This document shows positions 8,800 to 18,062 of a stretch of DNA of 64,000 nt, piece by piece. Source of the stretch: Streptomyces tropicalis (GTDB lineage Bacteria; Actinomycetota; Actinomycetes; Streptomycetales; Streptomycetaceae); the NCBI RefSeq assembly GCF_029269835.1, contig NZ_JARJBB010000003.1, forward strand, positions 124,001 to 188,000, written 5' to 3'. The notes beneath the pieces are model-generated. The model was not told the DNA's origin. It was given only the letters and a program-made list of their open reading frames with translations, and did not search any database. The position numbers were made by a program, and so were the translations under genes. Position 1 is the first letter of the stretch. Each line of letters begins with the position of its first letter.

Positions 8800-9884
8800 G
8801 CCCCGGGCTCCGGGTCCGGCCGCGCGGCGCCGCCCAGCCGGGCCAGCAGCCCGGTCAGCACGTCCGGCGAGACGGTCACGCTGTCGATGTGCGGGAGGTT
8901 CTCCGCCAGACGCGTCCCGGTGAGCGCGTGCAGGGTCGCCACGTCGACCTCGCCGTGCACCCGCAGCCACGCCGCCTGCGCCTGTGCCCGCGCCTCGCCC
9001 ACCTCCCGCGCGGCCTCGGCCTCGGCGCGGGCCATGCGCACCGCGCGCGCCGCTTCCGCCGCCGCCAGCCGCTCGGTGCGGGCGGCCTCCGCCTCGGCCA
9101 GCCGCACCGAGCGGGCCGCCTCCGCCGCGGCGCGCACCCCGTCCGCCGCGGCCAGCTCCTCGGCCTCACGGCGGGCGTTCGTGCCCCGCTGCTCGACCAG
9201 CTGCTCCTCGCGCCGGGCCAGTTCGATCCGGCTGGCCAGCTCGTTCTCGGCGATGGCGCGCTCCCGCTCCACGGCCACCGCCCGGCGCTCGTAGGTGGCC
9301 CGGTCGGCCTCCTGCTGGATCAGCTCCCGGGCCGGGGTGCGCAGGGCGCGCTCCACCTCCGGCTCCGGGCGCAGGGCGCCCACCCGGACAGCGACGACCT
9401 CGATGCCGGTGGCCGGGAGCCGGGGGTCGGCGGCCAGCCCCGCGGCGACCCGCTCGCGGACCGCGCCCACCCCGTCGGCCAGCGCGGCCGACAGCGGGGT
9501 GCGGGCCAGGAGGGCGAGCGCGTGCTCCTGCGCGGTCTCGGTGAGCAGTGTGCCCAGCTGCTCCAGGGGCGCGCCCCGCCAGACGCCGGTGTCCGGGTCG
9601 ATGGAGAAGTCCAGGCGCTCGGCGGCGAGCGCCGGGTCGCCCACCCGGTAGGTGACCGTCGCCTGCACCGTGACGTCCTGGAAGTCGGTCGTGCGTGCGT
9701 GGAAGGTCATGGCCAGCTCGCGGTCGTCGACCGGGATCTCGGACAGGGCCGCGGTGAGCGGGTGGAACCAGAAGCTGAGCCCGGTGCCGTCGTGGACCAG
9801 CCGGCCCGCGCGGTGGTGCCGGACGTGCGCCGTGGGCGCGCCGCGCAGATGGCGCCGGCCGAGGCGCCGGGTGATGTCGGCCAT
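8796..9884 (-). CDS. SPFH/Band-7 domain protein
   Basis: A 362-residue protein from ATG 9884, after an AGGGAGGGG ribosome site. Residues 10-165 form a Band-7/SPFH domain ([19 protein letters not shown], a stomatin-like core strand). A long Ala/Glu/Arg-rich coiled coil (about 195-310) and a short C-terminal cap follow. No N-terminal transmembrane helix is visible, unlike flotillins, so it may be peripheral or cytosolic and form oligomeric rings. It overlaps the NAD-kinase-like gene by 4 bases, and two operator-like dyads precede it. Role unknown. Confidence 0.8.
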   Translation of the reverse strand: MADITRRLGRRHLRGAPTAHVRHHRAGRLVHDGTGLSFWFHPLTAALSEIPVDDRELAMTFHARTTDFQDVTVQATVTYRVGDPALAAERLDFSIDPDTGVWRGAPLEQLGTLLTETAQEHALALLARTPLSAALADGVGAVRERVAAGLAADPRLPATGIEVVAVRVGALRPEPEVERALRTPARELIQQEADRATYERRAVAVERERAIAENELASRIELARREEQLVEQRGTNARREAEELAAADGVRAAAEAARSVRLAEAEAARTERLAAAEAARAVRMARAEAEAAREVGEARAQAQAAWLRVHGEVDVATLHALTGTRLAENLPHIDSVTVSPDVLTGLLARLGGAARPDPEPGA

Positions 9885-9903
9885 GGGACCCCTCCCTGTT
9901 TTC

Positions 9904-9952
9904 TCGTCTGTCTGACGATAATCCGGAGCCGCGCTTGTCGTCAAGCAGACGA
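9904..9952. promoter_or_regulatory. Twin operator-like dyads upstream of the SPFH operon
   Basis: TCGTCTGTCTGACGA (9904-9918) and TCGTCAAGCAGACGA (9938-9952) are each imperfect palindromes of the form TCGTCwg-N-cwGACGA. They are also near reverse complements of each other (13 of 15 bases). Their centres are 34 bases apart. They lie 19-68 bases upstream of the SPFH start and 66-115 bases upstream of arcA, so a dimeric repressor could control either or both genes. No adjacent regulator gene is seen. Confidence 0.6.
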
Positions 9953-10018
9953 AAACAAGCGTTCACGGAAACGCGCGAGGCGGGGGTGAACCGGTGTTCC
10001 GGTGGTCAGGATGGAGGC

Positions 10019-11248
10019 ATGGGACTGCATGTCGACTCCGAGGCCGGGCGGCTGCGCCGCGTCATCCTGCACCGGCCGGACCTCGAGCTCAAAAGGCTCA
10101 CCCCCAGCAACAAGGACGCCCTCCTCTTCGACGACGTGCTCTGGGTGCGCCGGGCGCGCGCCGAGCACGACGGGTTCGCCGACGTGCTGCGCGACCGCGG
10201 GGTCGACGTGCACCTCTTCGGCGACCTGCTGACCGAGGCGCTGGAGATCCCGGCCGCCCGGTCCCTCGTCCTGGACCGCGTCTTCGACGAGAAGGAGTAC
10301 GGCCCGCTCGCCACCGACCACCTGCGCGCCGCCTTCGAGACGCTGCCCGCGCCGGAGCTGGCGGAGGCCCTGGTCGGCGGCATGACCAAGCGGGAGTTCC
10401 TCGAGGCGCACCCGGAGCCGACCTCCGTGCGCTTCCACGTGATGGACCTCGACGACTTCCTGCTCGGCCCGCTGCCCAACCACCTCTTCACCCGCGACAC
10501 CTCGGCCTGGATCTACGACGGCGTCTCCATCAACGCGATGCGCTGGCCGGCCCGGCAGCGCGAGACGGTGCACTTCGAGGCGATCTACCGGCACCACCCC
10601 CTCTTCCGTGGCGAAACGTTCCACGTGTGGTCCGAGGGGCAGGCCGACTACCCCTGCACCATCGAGGGCGGCGACGTGCTGGTGATCGGCAACGGCGCGG
10701 TGCTCATCGGGATGAGCGAGCGGACCGCGCCGCAGGCCGTGGAGATGCTCGCGCACAAGCTGTTCGCCGCCGGGTCCGCCCGGACGATCGTGGCGCTCGA
10801 CATGCCCAAGCGGCGCGCCTTCATGCACCTCGACACGGTGATGACGATGGTCGACGGCGACACCTTCACCAAGTACGCCGGACTCGGCATGCTCCGCTCC
10901 TACACCATCGAGCCGGGCGGCGCCGACAACGAGCTGAAGGTCACCGACCACCCGCCGGAGCACATGCACCGGGCCGTCGCCGCCGCGCTGGGGCTGAGCG
11001 AGATCCGGGTGCTCACCGCGACGCAGGACGTGCACGCCGCCGAGCGCGAGCAGTGGGACGACGGCTGCAACGTCCTCGCGGTCGAGCCGGGCGTCGTCGT
11101 CGCCTACGAGCGCAACTCCACCACCAACACGCATCTGCGCAAGCAGGGCATCGAGGTGATCGAGATCCCCGGCAGCGAGCTGGGCCGGGGCCGGGGCGGC
11201 CCGCGCTGCATGAGCTGCCCGGTGCAGCGGGACGCCGTGGGCGGCTGA
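10019..11248 (+). CDS. arcA: Arginine deiminase
   Basis: A 409-residue enzyme that hydrolyses L-arginine to citrulline and ammonia. The guanidino-modifying catalytic set is visible: D160 in [10 protein letters not shown]270 in RAFMHLDT and nucleophile C397 in GGPRCMSCP. Length equals the bacterial ADI family. ATG 10019 follows GGATGGAGG. It is followed after 196 bases by ornithine carbamoyltransferase and then an amino-acid permease, the usual partners of an arginine deiminase pathway. No carbamate kinase is present in the window, so ATP recovery through arcC is not shown here. Confidence 0.96.
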   Translation: MGLHVDSEAGRLRRVILHRPDLELKRLTPSNKDALLFDDVLWVRRARAEHDGFADVLRDRGVDVHLFGDLLTEALEIPAARSLVLDRVFDEKEYGPLATDHLRAAFETLPAPELAEALVGGMTKREFLEAHPEPTSVRFHVMDLDDFLLGPLPNHLFTRDTSAWIYDGVSINAMRWPARQRETVHFEAIYRHHPLFRGETFHVWSEGQADYPCTIEGGDVLVIGNGAVLIGMSERTAPQAVEMLAHKLFAAGSARTIVALDMPKRRAFMHLDTVMTMVDGDTFTKYAGLGMLRSYTIEPGGADNELKVTDHPPEHMHRAVAAALGLSEIRVLTATQDVHAAEREQWDDGCNVLAVEPGVVVAYERNSTTNTHLRKQGIEVIEIPGSELGRGRGGPRCMSCPVQRDAVGG

Positions 11249-11267
11249 CGGGCTTCGGGGGCGTACG

Positions 11268-11350
11268 TGCAGGGGGTGCGCAGGGGGGCGGGGGGTCTGG
11301 ACGGGCGCGGACCCGGTGGAGAGGAGCCGGGGGGCGGGGTCGGGGGGCAG
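11268..11350 (+). other. G-rich tract, possible G-quadruplex, between arcA and argF
   Basis: The + strand has closely spaced G-runs: five at about 11272, six at 11283, six at 11290, then further GGG-GGGGGG runs to 11347. This meets the usual G3+N1-7 pattern for an intramolecular quadruplex. It lies in the non-template strand, downstream of arcA and upstream of the argF promoter. Confidence 0.35.
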
Positions 11351-11377
11351 TGGTGAGGGCCACGGGCGACGGGGCGC

Positions 11378-11407
11378 ATAGAAATGTCGAATGTCGTATA
11401 GAATTTC
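11378..11407 (+). promoter_or_regulatory. A+T-rich repeat region upstream of argF/arcB
   Basis: An island of low GC holds two nested direct repeats. ATAGAAAT (11378-11385) and ATAGAATT (11398-11405) are 20 bases apart, about two helical turns; AATGTCG occurs twice in tandem (11383-11396). TATAGAAT at about 11397-11404 could also act as a -10. The layout suits an arginine-type repressor (ArgR sites are A+T-rich), but no regulator is assigned. Confidence 0.45.
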
Positions 11408-11444
11408 AGAGATCCTCGTCCCTGACCCCCGTTGGAGCGCCCCC

Positions 11445-12467
11445 ATGGCGACAGTCCCGACCGCACTCGCCGGCCGCCACTTCCTCAAGGAGCTGGACTT
11501 CACCGAGGAGGAGTTCCGCGGGCTGGTCGGGCTGGCCGCGGAACTGAAGGCGGAGAAGAAGGCCGGGACCGAGACCCCCCGCCTGCGCGGCCGGAACATC
11601 GCCCTGATCTTCGAGAAGACCTCGACCCGGACCCGCTGCGCCTTCGAGGTCGCCGCCGCCGACCAGGGCGCCTCGACGACGTACCTCGACCCCTCAGCAT
11701 CGCAGATGGGCCACAAGGAGTCGGTCAAGGACACCGCGCGGGTGCTCGGCCGGATGTTCGACGCGATCCAGTACCGCGGCGACAGCCAGGCCGCCGTGGA
11801 GGAGCTCGCCGCGCACGCGGGCGTCCCCGTCTACAACGGGCTCACCGACGACTGGCACCCCACCCAGATGCTCGCCGACGTGCTCACCATGACCGAGCAC
11901 TGCCCCCGGCCGCTCGGCGGGACCGCCTTCGCCTACCTCGGCGACGCTCGCTTCAACACGGGCAACTCCTACCTGGTCACCGGCGCCCTGCTCGGCATGG
12001 ACGTGCGGATCGTCGCCCCGAAGGCGTACTGGCCGGCGCCCGCCGTCGTCGAGCGCGCCCGGGAGCTCGCAGCGGCCTCCGGCGCCCGCGTCACGCTCAC
12101 CGAGGACGTCGCCGCCGGGGTCGCGGGCGCCGACTTCGTCGCCACCGACGTCTGGGTCTCCATGGGAGAACCGAAGGCGGTCTGGGACGAGCGCATCGAG
12201 GCCCTCGCCCCGTACGCCGTGACGATGGACGTGCTGCGCGCCACCGGCAACCCGGACGTGAAGTTCCTCCACTGCCTGCCCGCCTTCCACGACCTCGGCA
12301 CCGAGGTGGGCCGGGAGATCCACGCCCGGCACGGCCTGGACTCCCTCGAGGTCACCGACGAGGTCTTCGAGTCGCCGCACTCGGTGGTCTTCGACGAGGC
12401 CGAGAACCGGCTGCACACGATCAAGGCCGTCCTCGTCGCCACGCTGGCCGGACCGCCCGTATCCTGA
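11445..12467 (+). CDS. argF: Ornithine carbamoyltransferase
   Basis: A 340-residue transcarbamylase that interconverts ornithine plus carbamoyl phosphate with citrulline. The carbamoyl-phosphate loop STRTR is at residues 60-64, and the ornithine/cysteine motif HCLP is at 276-279. Length is typical. ATG 11445 begins [19 protein letters not shown]; upstream in-frame codons lack a ribosome site. Its place between arginine deiminase and a permease suggests the catabolic role (arcB). Biosynthetic argF in Streptomyces usually sits apart from, or in, the arg cluster, so direction in vivo is an inference. Confidence 0.93.
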   Translation: MATVPTALAGRHFLKELDFTEEEFRGLVGLAAELKAEKKAGTETPRLRGRNIALIFEKTSTRTRCAFEVAAADQGASTTYLDPSASQMGHKESVKDTARVLGRMFDAIQYRGDSQAAVEELAAHAGVPVYNGLTDDWHPTQMLADVLTMTEHCPRPLGGTAFAYLGDARFNTGNSYLVTGALLGMDVRIVAPKAYWPAPAVVERARELAAASGARVTLTEDVAAGVAGADFVATDVWVSMGEPKAVWDERIEALAPYAVTMDVLRATGNPDVKFLHCLPAFHDLGTEVGREIHARHGLDSLEVTDEVFESPHSVVFDEAENRLHTIKAVLVATLAGPPVS

Positions 12468-12552
12468 CCGCCGGCCCGGAGCCATCCCCTCCGCGGCCGC
12501 CCGCGACAGATCCGTCGCCCCCCCCGCACCACAGAAACGAGCACCACCCCGC

Positions 12553-14052
12553 ATGCCCGCTCCCGGCACCACCCCCCGCTCCGCCCCGCGCATCAAGTCG
12601 CCCGCACTCCTGGTCGCCGAATCCGGCGCCGACCGCGAGGGCCACGGCCTCAAGCGCACGATGGGCCTGTTCCAGCTGATGAGCTTCGGCGTCGGTGCCA
12701 TCGTCGGCACCGGCATCTTCGTCGGCCTGTCGGACTCGGTCGCCCAGGCGGGGCCGGCCGTGGTCGTGTCCTTCGTGCTCGCCGCGATCACCTGCGTGTT
12801 CACCGCGTTCGCCTTCGCCGAGCTGGGCGGCGCGATACCGGTGTCCGGCTCGTCGTACTCCTTCGCCTACGCCGGCCTCGGCGAGTCGACGGCCTTCCTC
12901 GTCGGCTGGTGCCTGCTGCTGGAGTACGGCGTGTCCGTCTCGGCCGTCGCGGTCGGCTGGAGCCAGTACGTCAACGAGCTCCTCGACAGCCTCACCGGAT
13001 GGCACCTGCCCGCGGTCCTCTCCGCCGGGCCCGGCGACGGCGGGGTCGTCAACCTCCCCGCCGTGATCGTCATCGCGATGGCCTCCGTGCTGCTGGTGCG
13101 CGGGGTGCGGGAGAGCGCCCGGGCGACCGCGGCGATGGCCGTGCTCAAGCTCGTCATCCTGGTGCTGTTCTGCGCCATCGGCTTCAGCGCCTTCAAGGAC
13201 GGCAACCTGACGCCGTTCTCCCCGGCGGGCCTCGGCGGCATCGGCGCGGGCACCACGGCCGCGTTCTTCTCGTACATCGGCTTCGACGCGATCACCACGG
13301 CCGGCGAGGAGGCGAAGAACCCGCGCCGGGACATCCCGGTCGCCATCCTCGTCTGCATCGGCCTGGTCACCCTGCTCTACTGCGCGGTCGCGCTCGCCGC
13401 CATCGGCGCCATCGGCGGCGACCAGGTCGGCGGCCGGCCCGCCGCGCTCAGCTACGTCGTCAACGTCGTGACCGGCTCCTCCGCCGGCGGCGCGGTCATC
13501 GCCTTCGGCGCCGTCGTGGCCATCGCCTCGGTCGTCCTGGCCGTGATGTACGGCCAGACCCGCATCCTGATGTCGATGTCCCGCGACGGCCTCGTGCCCC
13601 GCGTCTTCGAGAAGGTCTCGCCGCGCACCTCCACCCCGGTGGCCGGCACGCTGATCGTCGCGATCGTCTTCGCCCTCCCGGCCGCCTTCGCCTCCCTGGA
13701 TTCGGTGGTCAACCTCTGCACCATCGGCACCCTCGCCATCATGGCCGTCGTCAACATCGCCGTGATCGCGCTGCGCCGCCGCGAGCCGGGCCTGGACCGC
13801 AGCTTCCGGGTGCCGCTCTACCCGGTGATGCCGGTGCTCGGCGTCGCCTTCTGCCTGTACCTGATGTACGAGACGGGCTGGACGACCTGGCTCCAGTTCG
13901 CCGGGTTCCTGGCCGCCGGCCTGCTGGTGTACGTCGGCTACGGCCGCCGCCACTCCCGGCTCGCCACCGGGCAGGCCGCGAGGGACGACGCCGGCGCGGC
14001 CGACGGCGCCGAGGTCACGGACGGTGCCGCGACCGCGACGCGGACAGCCTGA
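12553..14052 (+). CDS. APC-superfamily amino-acid permease
   Basis: A 499-residue integral membrane protein with about 12 hydrophobic segments. The APC signature is at the first helix (FGVGAIVGTGIFVGLSD), with IGFDAITTAGEEAKNP after helix 6 and YGQTRILMSMSRDGL in the loop before the C-terminal helices. These are typical of the cationic amino-acid (CAT) branch. It starts 85 bases after argF on the same strand and is probably co-transcribed. Arginine uptake or arginine/ornithine exchange is a reasonable inference. Its 3' end overlaps the convergent ATPase gene by 38 bases. Confidence 0.88.
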   Translation: MPAPGTTPRSAPRIKSPALLVAESGADREGHGLKRTMGLFQLMSFGVGAIVGTGIFVGLSDSVAQAGPAVVVSFVLAAITCVFTAFAFAELGGAIPVSGSSYSFAYAGLGESTAFLVGWCLLLEYGVSVSAVAVGWSQYVNELLDSLTGWHLPAVLSAGPGDGGVVNLPAVIVIAMASVLLVRGVRESARATAAMAVLKLVILVLFCAIGFSAFKDGNLTPFSPAGLGGIGAGTTAAFFSYIGFDAITTAGEEAKNPRRDIPVAILVCIGLVTLLYCAVALAAIGAIGGDQVGGRPAALSYVVNVVTGSSAGGAVIAFGAVVAIASVVLAVMYGQTRILMSMSRDGLVPRVFEKVSPRTSTPVAGTLIVAIVFALPAAFASLDSVVNLCTIGTLAIMAVVNIAVIALRRREPGLDRSFRVPLYPVMPVLGVAFCLYLMYETGWTTWLQFAGFLAAGLLVYVGYGRRHSRLATGQAARDDAGAADGAEVTDGAATATRTA

Positions 14053-14491
14053 ACCACACCGCCTTGCCCGACGCGGTCGGGCGGTGGCCGCAGGAGGAGC
14101 TGAGGGCGCGGATCAGCAGCAGGCCGCGCCCGTTCTCCTGCCAGGGATCCGGGGCGGACAGCTCCGGGCGGGTCAGCGCGCCGGGCGGCGCCGGGTCGGG
14201 GTCGTGCACCTCGACGTGGCAGCCGCCCGGACGCAGCTCCACCACCAGTTCTATGGGCCCCTTGCCCGCGGTGTGCTCCACCGCGTTCGCCACCAGCTCG
14301 GCGGTGAGCAGCTCCGCGGTGTCGCCGTCGGCCGGGTGCTCCAGCCCGGTCAGCGCCGTCCGGACCAGTGCGCGGGCCACGGGCACGGCGGACGCCGAGT
14401 GCGGCAGCGCGACACGCCAGGAGGCGGAGGCGGAGGGGTGTTCGTGCAAGGCGTGTCCGTTCGTGGCGCAGGGCGTCCCGGTGAGCACCAT
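14015..14491 (-). CDS. RsbW-like ATP-binding protein (HATPase_c_2)
   Basis: A 158-residue single-domain GHKL ATPase of the anti-sigma type common in Streptomyces. The N-box ELVANAVEHT is near residue 70, a G1-like VHDPDPAPP segment near 98 and GRGLLLIRAL near 123. There is a short N-terminal extension and no membrane or dimerisation segment. Proteins of this family bind sigma factors or anti-anti-sigma factors as Ser/Thr kinases, but no partner gene lies nearby. It overlaps the 3' end of the permease gene in convergent orientation. Confidence 0.85.
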   Translation of the reverse strand: MVLTGTPCATNGHALHEHPSASASWRVALPHSASAVPVARALVRTALTGLEHPADGDTAELLTAELVANAVEHTAGKGPIELVVELRPGGCHVEVHDPDPAPPGALTRPELSAPDPWQENGRGLLLIRALSSSCGHRPTASGKAVWFRLSASRSRHRP

Positions 14492-14689
14492 CAGGCTGCC
14501 CCGCTCTCGATCTCAGGAATGGTACGGCGCCCGCCGGTGAAGCCGCCGGGTGGGCCCCGTCCGGGGTACCGACCCCGGCACCGGACGGCTTACCCCGCTG
14601 AGCGGACACGCTCCCCCGGCGCATCCGGTCGTTACCGCGCCATCGACGACCTGTGACGAAGTGACGGACGCGGCCGGATCCGGAGCGTG

Positions 14690-14727
14690 TATCGCGTACT
14701 CGTGACGACAGTCACAGACAGGTGATA
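14690..14727. promoter_or_regulatory. Candidate PaaX operator upstream of the crotonase gene
   Basis: GTGACGACAGTCAC (14702-14715) is a perfect GTGAC-N4-GTCAC dyad, flanked by TATCG (14690) and TGATA (14723). The same 13-base core GTGACGACAGTCA with similar flanks occurs again at 21063-21075 in the divergent promoter of the same island. Shared spacing and sequence make an island-specific operator likely, and PaaX (18536-19372) is the obvious ligand. Confidence 0.72.
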
Positions 14728-14778
14728 ACTTCGGAGGGAGAGCTCGAGCGAGGCAGTCCCCCGAGGAGGCCGCACGTC

Positions 14779-15606
14779 ATGAGTCCCTTCACCGGCTCCG
14801 CCGGCCGCACCTCCGCCTGGCGCCACCTGCGCGTCGAGACCACCGACGGAGTGGCGACCGTCACGCTCGCCCGCCCCGAGAAGCTGAACGCGCTCACCTT
14901 CGGCGCCTACGCCGACCTGCGCGACCTGCTCGCCGAGCTGTCCCGCGAGCGGTCCGTCCGCGCGCTGGTGCTGGCCGGCGAGGGACGCGGCTTCTGCTCC
15001 GGCGGCGACGTCGACGAGATCATCGGCGCCACGCTGGCCCTGGACACCGCCGGACTCCTCGACTTCAACCGGATGACCGGGCAGGTCGTGCGGGCCGTGC
15101 GCGAGTGCCCCTTCCCGGTGATCGCCGCCGTGCACGGGGTCGCGGCCGGCGCCGGGGCCGTGCTCGCCCTGGCCGCCGACTTCCGCGTCGCGGACCCCTC
15201 GGCCCGCTTCGCCTTCCTCTTCACCCGCGTCGGCCTCTCGGGCGGCGACATGGGCGCCGCCTACCTGCTGCCCCGTGTCGTCGGCCTCGGCCACGCCACC
15301 CGCCTGCTCATGCTGGGCGAGCCGGTGCGCGCCCCCGAGGCCGAGCGGATCGGCCTGATCAGCATGCTCACCGAGGAGGGCGACGCCGACCAGGCCGCCC
15401 AGGACCTCGCCCGCCGGCTCGCCGACGGCCCCGCCCTCGCCCACGCCCAGACCAAGGCTCTGCTCACCGCCGAACTGGACATGCCCCTGTCCGCCGCGGT
15501 CGAGCTGGACGCCGCCACTCAGGCGCTGCTGATGAACGGCGAGGACTACGCCGAGTTCCACGCCGCCTTCACCGCGAAGCGGCAGCCCAAGTGGCAGGGG
15601 AGGTGA
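14779..15606 (+). CDS. Enoyl-CoA hydratase/isomerase (crotonase) of the aromatic-CoA island
   Basis: A 275-residue crotonase. The oxyanion-hole segments GRGFCSGGDVDEI (near residue 75) and HGVAAGAGAVLALAADFRVAD (near 117) are clear. It would act on the ring-cleaved or dearomatised CoA thioester, adding water to an enoyl-CoA or isomerising it. ATG 14779 follows GAGGAGGCCGCACGTC; an ATG at 14722 lies within the operator region. The next gene starts 7 bases after its stop, so the two form an operon. Closest role by context is the hydratase of the 2-aminobenzoyl-CoA (abm) pathway. Confidence 0.85.
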   Translation: MSPFTGSAGRTSAWRHLRVETTDGVATVTLARPEKLNALTFGAYADLRDLLAELSRERSVRALVLAGEGRGFCSGGDVDEIIGATLALDTAGLLDFNRMTGQVVRAVRECPFPVIAAVHGVAAGAGAVLALAADFRVADPSARFAFLFTRVGLSGGDMGAAYLLPRVVGLGHATRLLMLGEPVRAPEAERIGLISMLTEEGDADQAAQDLARRLADGPALAHAQTKALLTAELDMPLSAAVELDAATQALLMNGEDYAEFHAAFTAKRQPKWQGR

Positions 15607-15613
15607 CCCGGTC

Positions 15614-17932
15614 GTGAGGGTCGCGGTCATCGGCGGAGGCCCCGGCGGACTGTACGCGGCGGCGCTGCTCAAGCGCCTCGACCCCGCCCGAGAGATCACC
15701 GTCTGGGAGCGCAACGCCCCGGACGACACCTTCGGCTTCGGCGTCGTGCTGTCCGACGAGACGCTCGGCGGCATCGAGCACGCCGACCCGGCGGTCTACC
15801 AGGCACTCCAGCGGGACTTCGTGCGCTGGGACGACATCGACATCGTCCACCGCGGCGCCCGGCACACCTCCGGCGGCCACGGCTTCGCCGCCCTCGGCCG
15901 GCGTCGGCTGCTGGAGATCCTGCACGAGCGCTGCCGCTCCCTCGGCGTCGAGCTGCGTTTCCGCGAACAGGCGCCGCCCACCGGAGACCTGGCCCGGACG
16001 TACGACCTGGTGATCGCCGCCGACGGAGCCGGCAGCGCCACCCGCGAGGCCTGGGCCGACCGGTTCGGACCCCGGATCACCGCCCACCGCTGCCGATACA
16101 TCTGGCTGGCGGCCGACTTCGCCCTCGACGCCTTCCGGTTCGAGATCGCCGAGACCGAGCACGGCGTCATGCAGCTGCACGGCTACCCGTACTCCCGCCC
16201 CTCGCCCGACCGCCGCCCCTCGACGAGGTCCGGCGGACCGCAGGACCACTCCGCCTCCACCGTCATCGTCGAGATGCGCGAGGAGGTGTGGCGCGCGGCC
16301 GGCTTCGACGAGCTCGACGAGCAGGAGTCCGCCGCCCGCTGCGCCAAGATCTTCTCGGACACCCTGGGCGGCCGCCCGCTGCGCTCCAACAAGTCCGCGT
16401 GGACCACCTTCCGCACCGTGGTCACCACGCACTGGTCCTCCGGCAACGTCGTGCTGCTCGGCGACGCCGCCCACACCGCCCACTTCTCCATCGGCTCCGG
16501 CACCAAGCTCGCCGTCGAGGACGCCCTCGCGCTCGCCGCCTGCCTGACCGAGCAGCCCGCGCTCGCCCCCGCCCTCGCCGCCTACGAGGCCGAGCGCAAA
16601 CCGGTCGTCGCCTCCACCCAGCGGGCGGCCCGCGCCAGCCTGGAGTGGTTCGAGGACCTCGCCCTCCACCGGGACCAGCCGCCCCGCCAGTTCGCCTTCA
16701 ACCTGCTCACCCGCAGCCGCCGCGTCACCCACGACAACCTGCGCCTGCGCGACGCCCGCTTCACCGACTCCGTGGAGCGCGAGTTCGGCTGCCCGCCGGA
16801 CACGCCCCCGATGTTCACGCCCTTCCGGATGCGCGGACTGACCCTGCGCAACCGCGTCGTCGTCTCCCCGATGGACATGTACTCCGCCGTCGACGGCGTC
16901 CCCGGAGACTTCCACCTCGTGCACCTCGGCGCCCGCGCCCTCGGCGGCGCCGGGCTGGTGATGACGGAGATGGTGTGCGTGAGCCCCGAGGGGCGCATCA
17001 CCCCGGGCTGCGCCGGCCTCTGGACGGGCCGGCAGGCCGAGGCGTGGCGGCGGATCGTCGGCTTCGTGCACCGCCAGGCGCCCGGCACCGCGATCGGCGT
17101 GCAGCTCGGGCACAGCGGGCGCAAGGGCTCGACCCGGCTGATGTGGGAGGGCATGGACGAGCCCCTCCCGGAGGGCAACTGGCCGCTGGCGGCCGCCTCC
17201 CCGCTGCCGTACACCCCGCGCAGCCAGACCCCGCGCCAGCTCACCCGGGCCCAGCTCACCGATCTGCGCGGGCAGTTCACCGAGGCCGCCCTGCGCGCCG
17301 CCCGGGCCGGCTTCGACCTGCTCGAACTGCACTGCGCCCACGGCTACCTGCTCTCGGGCTTCCTCTCACCGCTCACCAACCACCGCACCGACGCCTACGG
17401 CGGCTCCCTGGAGCGGCGGATGCGCTTCCCGTTGGAGGTGTTCGACGCCGTCCGCGCGGTGTGGCCGGAGGAACGGCCGATGACCGTGCGCATCTCCGCC
17501 ACCGACTGGGCCGAGGGAGGCACCACGGCCGACGACGCCGTGGAGATCGCCCGCGCCTTCGCGGCGCACGGTGCCGACGCGGTCGACGTCTCCACCGGGC
17601 AGGTGGTGGCCGGGGAGCAGCCGGAGTTCGGGCGGTCCTACCAGACGCCGTTCGCCGACCGCATCCGGCACGAGACCGGCGTCCCGGTGATCGCCGTCGG
17701 CGCGATCTCCTCCTGGGACGACGTCAACTCCCTGATCCTGGCGGGGCGTACGGACCTGTGCGCGCTGGGCAGGCCCCACCTCTACGACCCGCACTGGACG
17801 CTGCACGCGGCCGCCGAACAGGGCTACACCGGCCCCGGCGCCGTCTGGCCGGAGTCCTACCGGGCGGGCAGCCGCCGCCCTCAGACCGGCCGCCTGGACG
17901 CTCCCAGGCCCCGGCTCGCCCTGGACGGGTGA
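15614..17932 (+). CDS. Two-domain FAD monooxygenase / Old Yellow Enzyme reductase (salicylyl-CoA or 2-aminobenzoyl-CoA type)
   Basis: A 772-residue fusion starting at GTG 15614. Residues 1-380 are a class A flavin monooxygenase (GGGPGG at 7-12, GDAAHTAHFSIGSG near 284). Residues from about 398 on are an Old Yellow Enzyme-type FMN reductase (FTPFRMRGLTLRNRVVVSPM, then HCAHGYLLSGFLSPLTNHR). This order is that of salicylyl-CoA 5-hydroxylase/oxidoreductases and of 2-aminobenzoyl-CoA monooxygenase/reductase, which hydroxylates and then reduces the ring of the CoA thioester. Neighbouring aryl-CoA ligase, acyl-CoA dehydrogenase, crotonase and RidA favour the 2-aminobenzoyl-CoA reading. Confidence 0.88.
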   Translation: MRVAVIGGGPGGLYAAALLKRLDPAREITVWERNAPDDTFGFGVVLSDETLGGIEHADPAVYQALQRDFVRWDDIDIVHRGARHTSGGHGFAALGRRRLLEILHERCRSLGVELRFREQAPPTGDLARTYDLVIAADGAGSATREAWADRFGPRITAHRCRYIWLAADFALDAFRFEIAETEHGVMQLHGYPYSRPSPDRRPSTRSGGPQDHSASTVIVEMREEVWRAAGFDELDEQESAARCAKIFSDTLGGRPLRSNKSAWTTFRTVVTTHWSSGNVVLLGDAAHTAHFSIGSGTKLAVEDALALAACLTEQPALAPALAAYEAERKPVVASTQRAARASLEWFEDLALHRDQPPRQFAFNLLTRSRRVTHDNLRLRDARFTDSVEREFGCPPDTPPMFTPFRMRGLTLRNRVVVSPMDMYSAVDGVPGDFHLVHLGARALGGAGLVMTEMVCVSPEGRITPGCAGLWTGRQAEAWRRIVGFVHRQAPGTAIGVQLGHSGRKGSTRLMWEGMDEPLPEGNWPLAAASPLPYTPRSQTPRQLTRAQLTDLRGQFTEAALRAARAGFDLLELHCAHGYLLSGFLSPLTNHRTDAYGGSLERRMRFPLEVFDAVRAVWPEERPMTVRISATDWAEGGTTADDAVEIARAFAAHGADAVDVSTGQVVAGEQPEFGRSYQTPFADRIRHETGVPVIAVGAISSWDDVNSLILAGRTDLCALGRPHLYDPHWTLHAAAEQGYTGPGAVWPESYRAGSRRPQTGRLDAPRPRLALDG

Positions 17933-18062
17933 GGCCGCCGGAATGCGCGGTTCCGGTCACACGCCTTCCACGCGATTCGCACGGTTCCCCTACCGCCTGT
18001 TCAGCGCGGTCTGGCTACGTTCGGACGGTTGATGCGGAAGACGGAGAGAAACCGAGACTGCG

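Noticed and set aside
1873..10022. Identical CAGGATGGAGGCATGG before the F420-type gene and arcA
   Set aside because: It is the ribosome site plus start codon in both cases and unlikely to be an operator.
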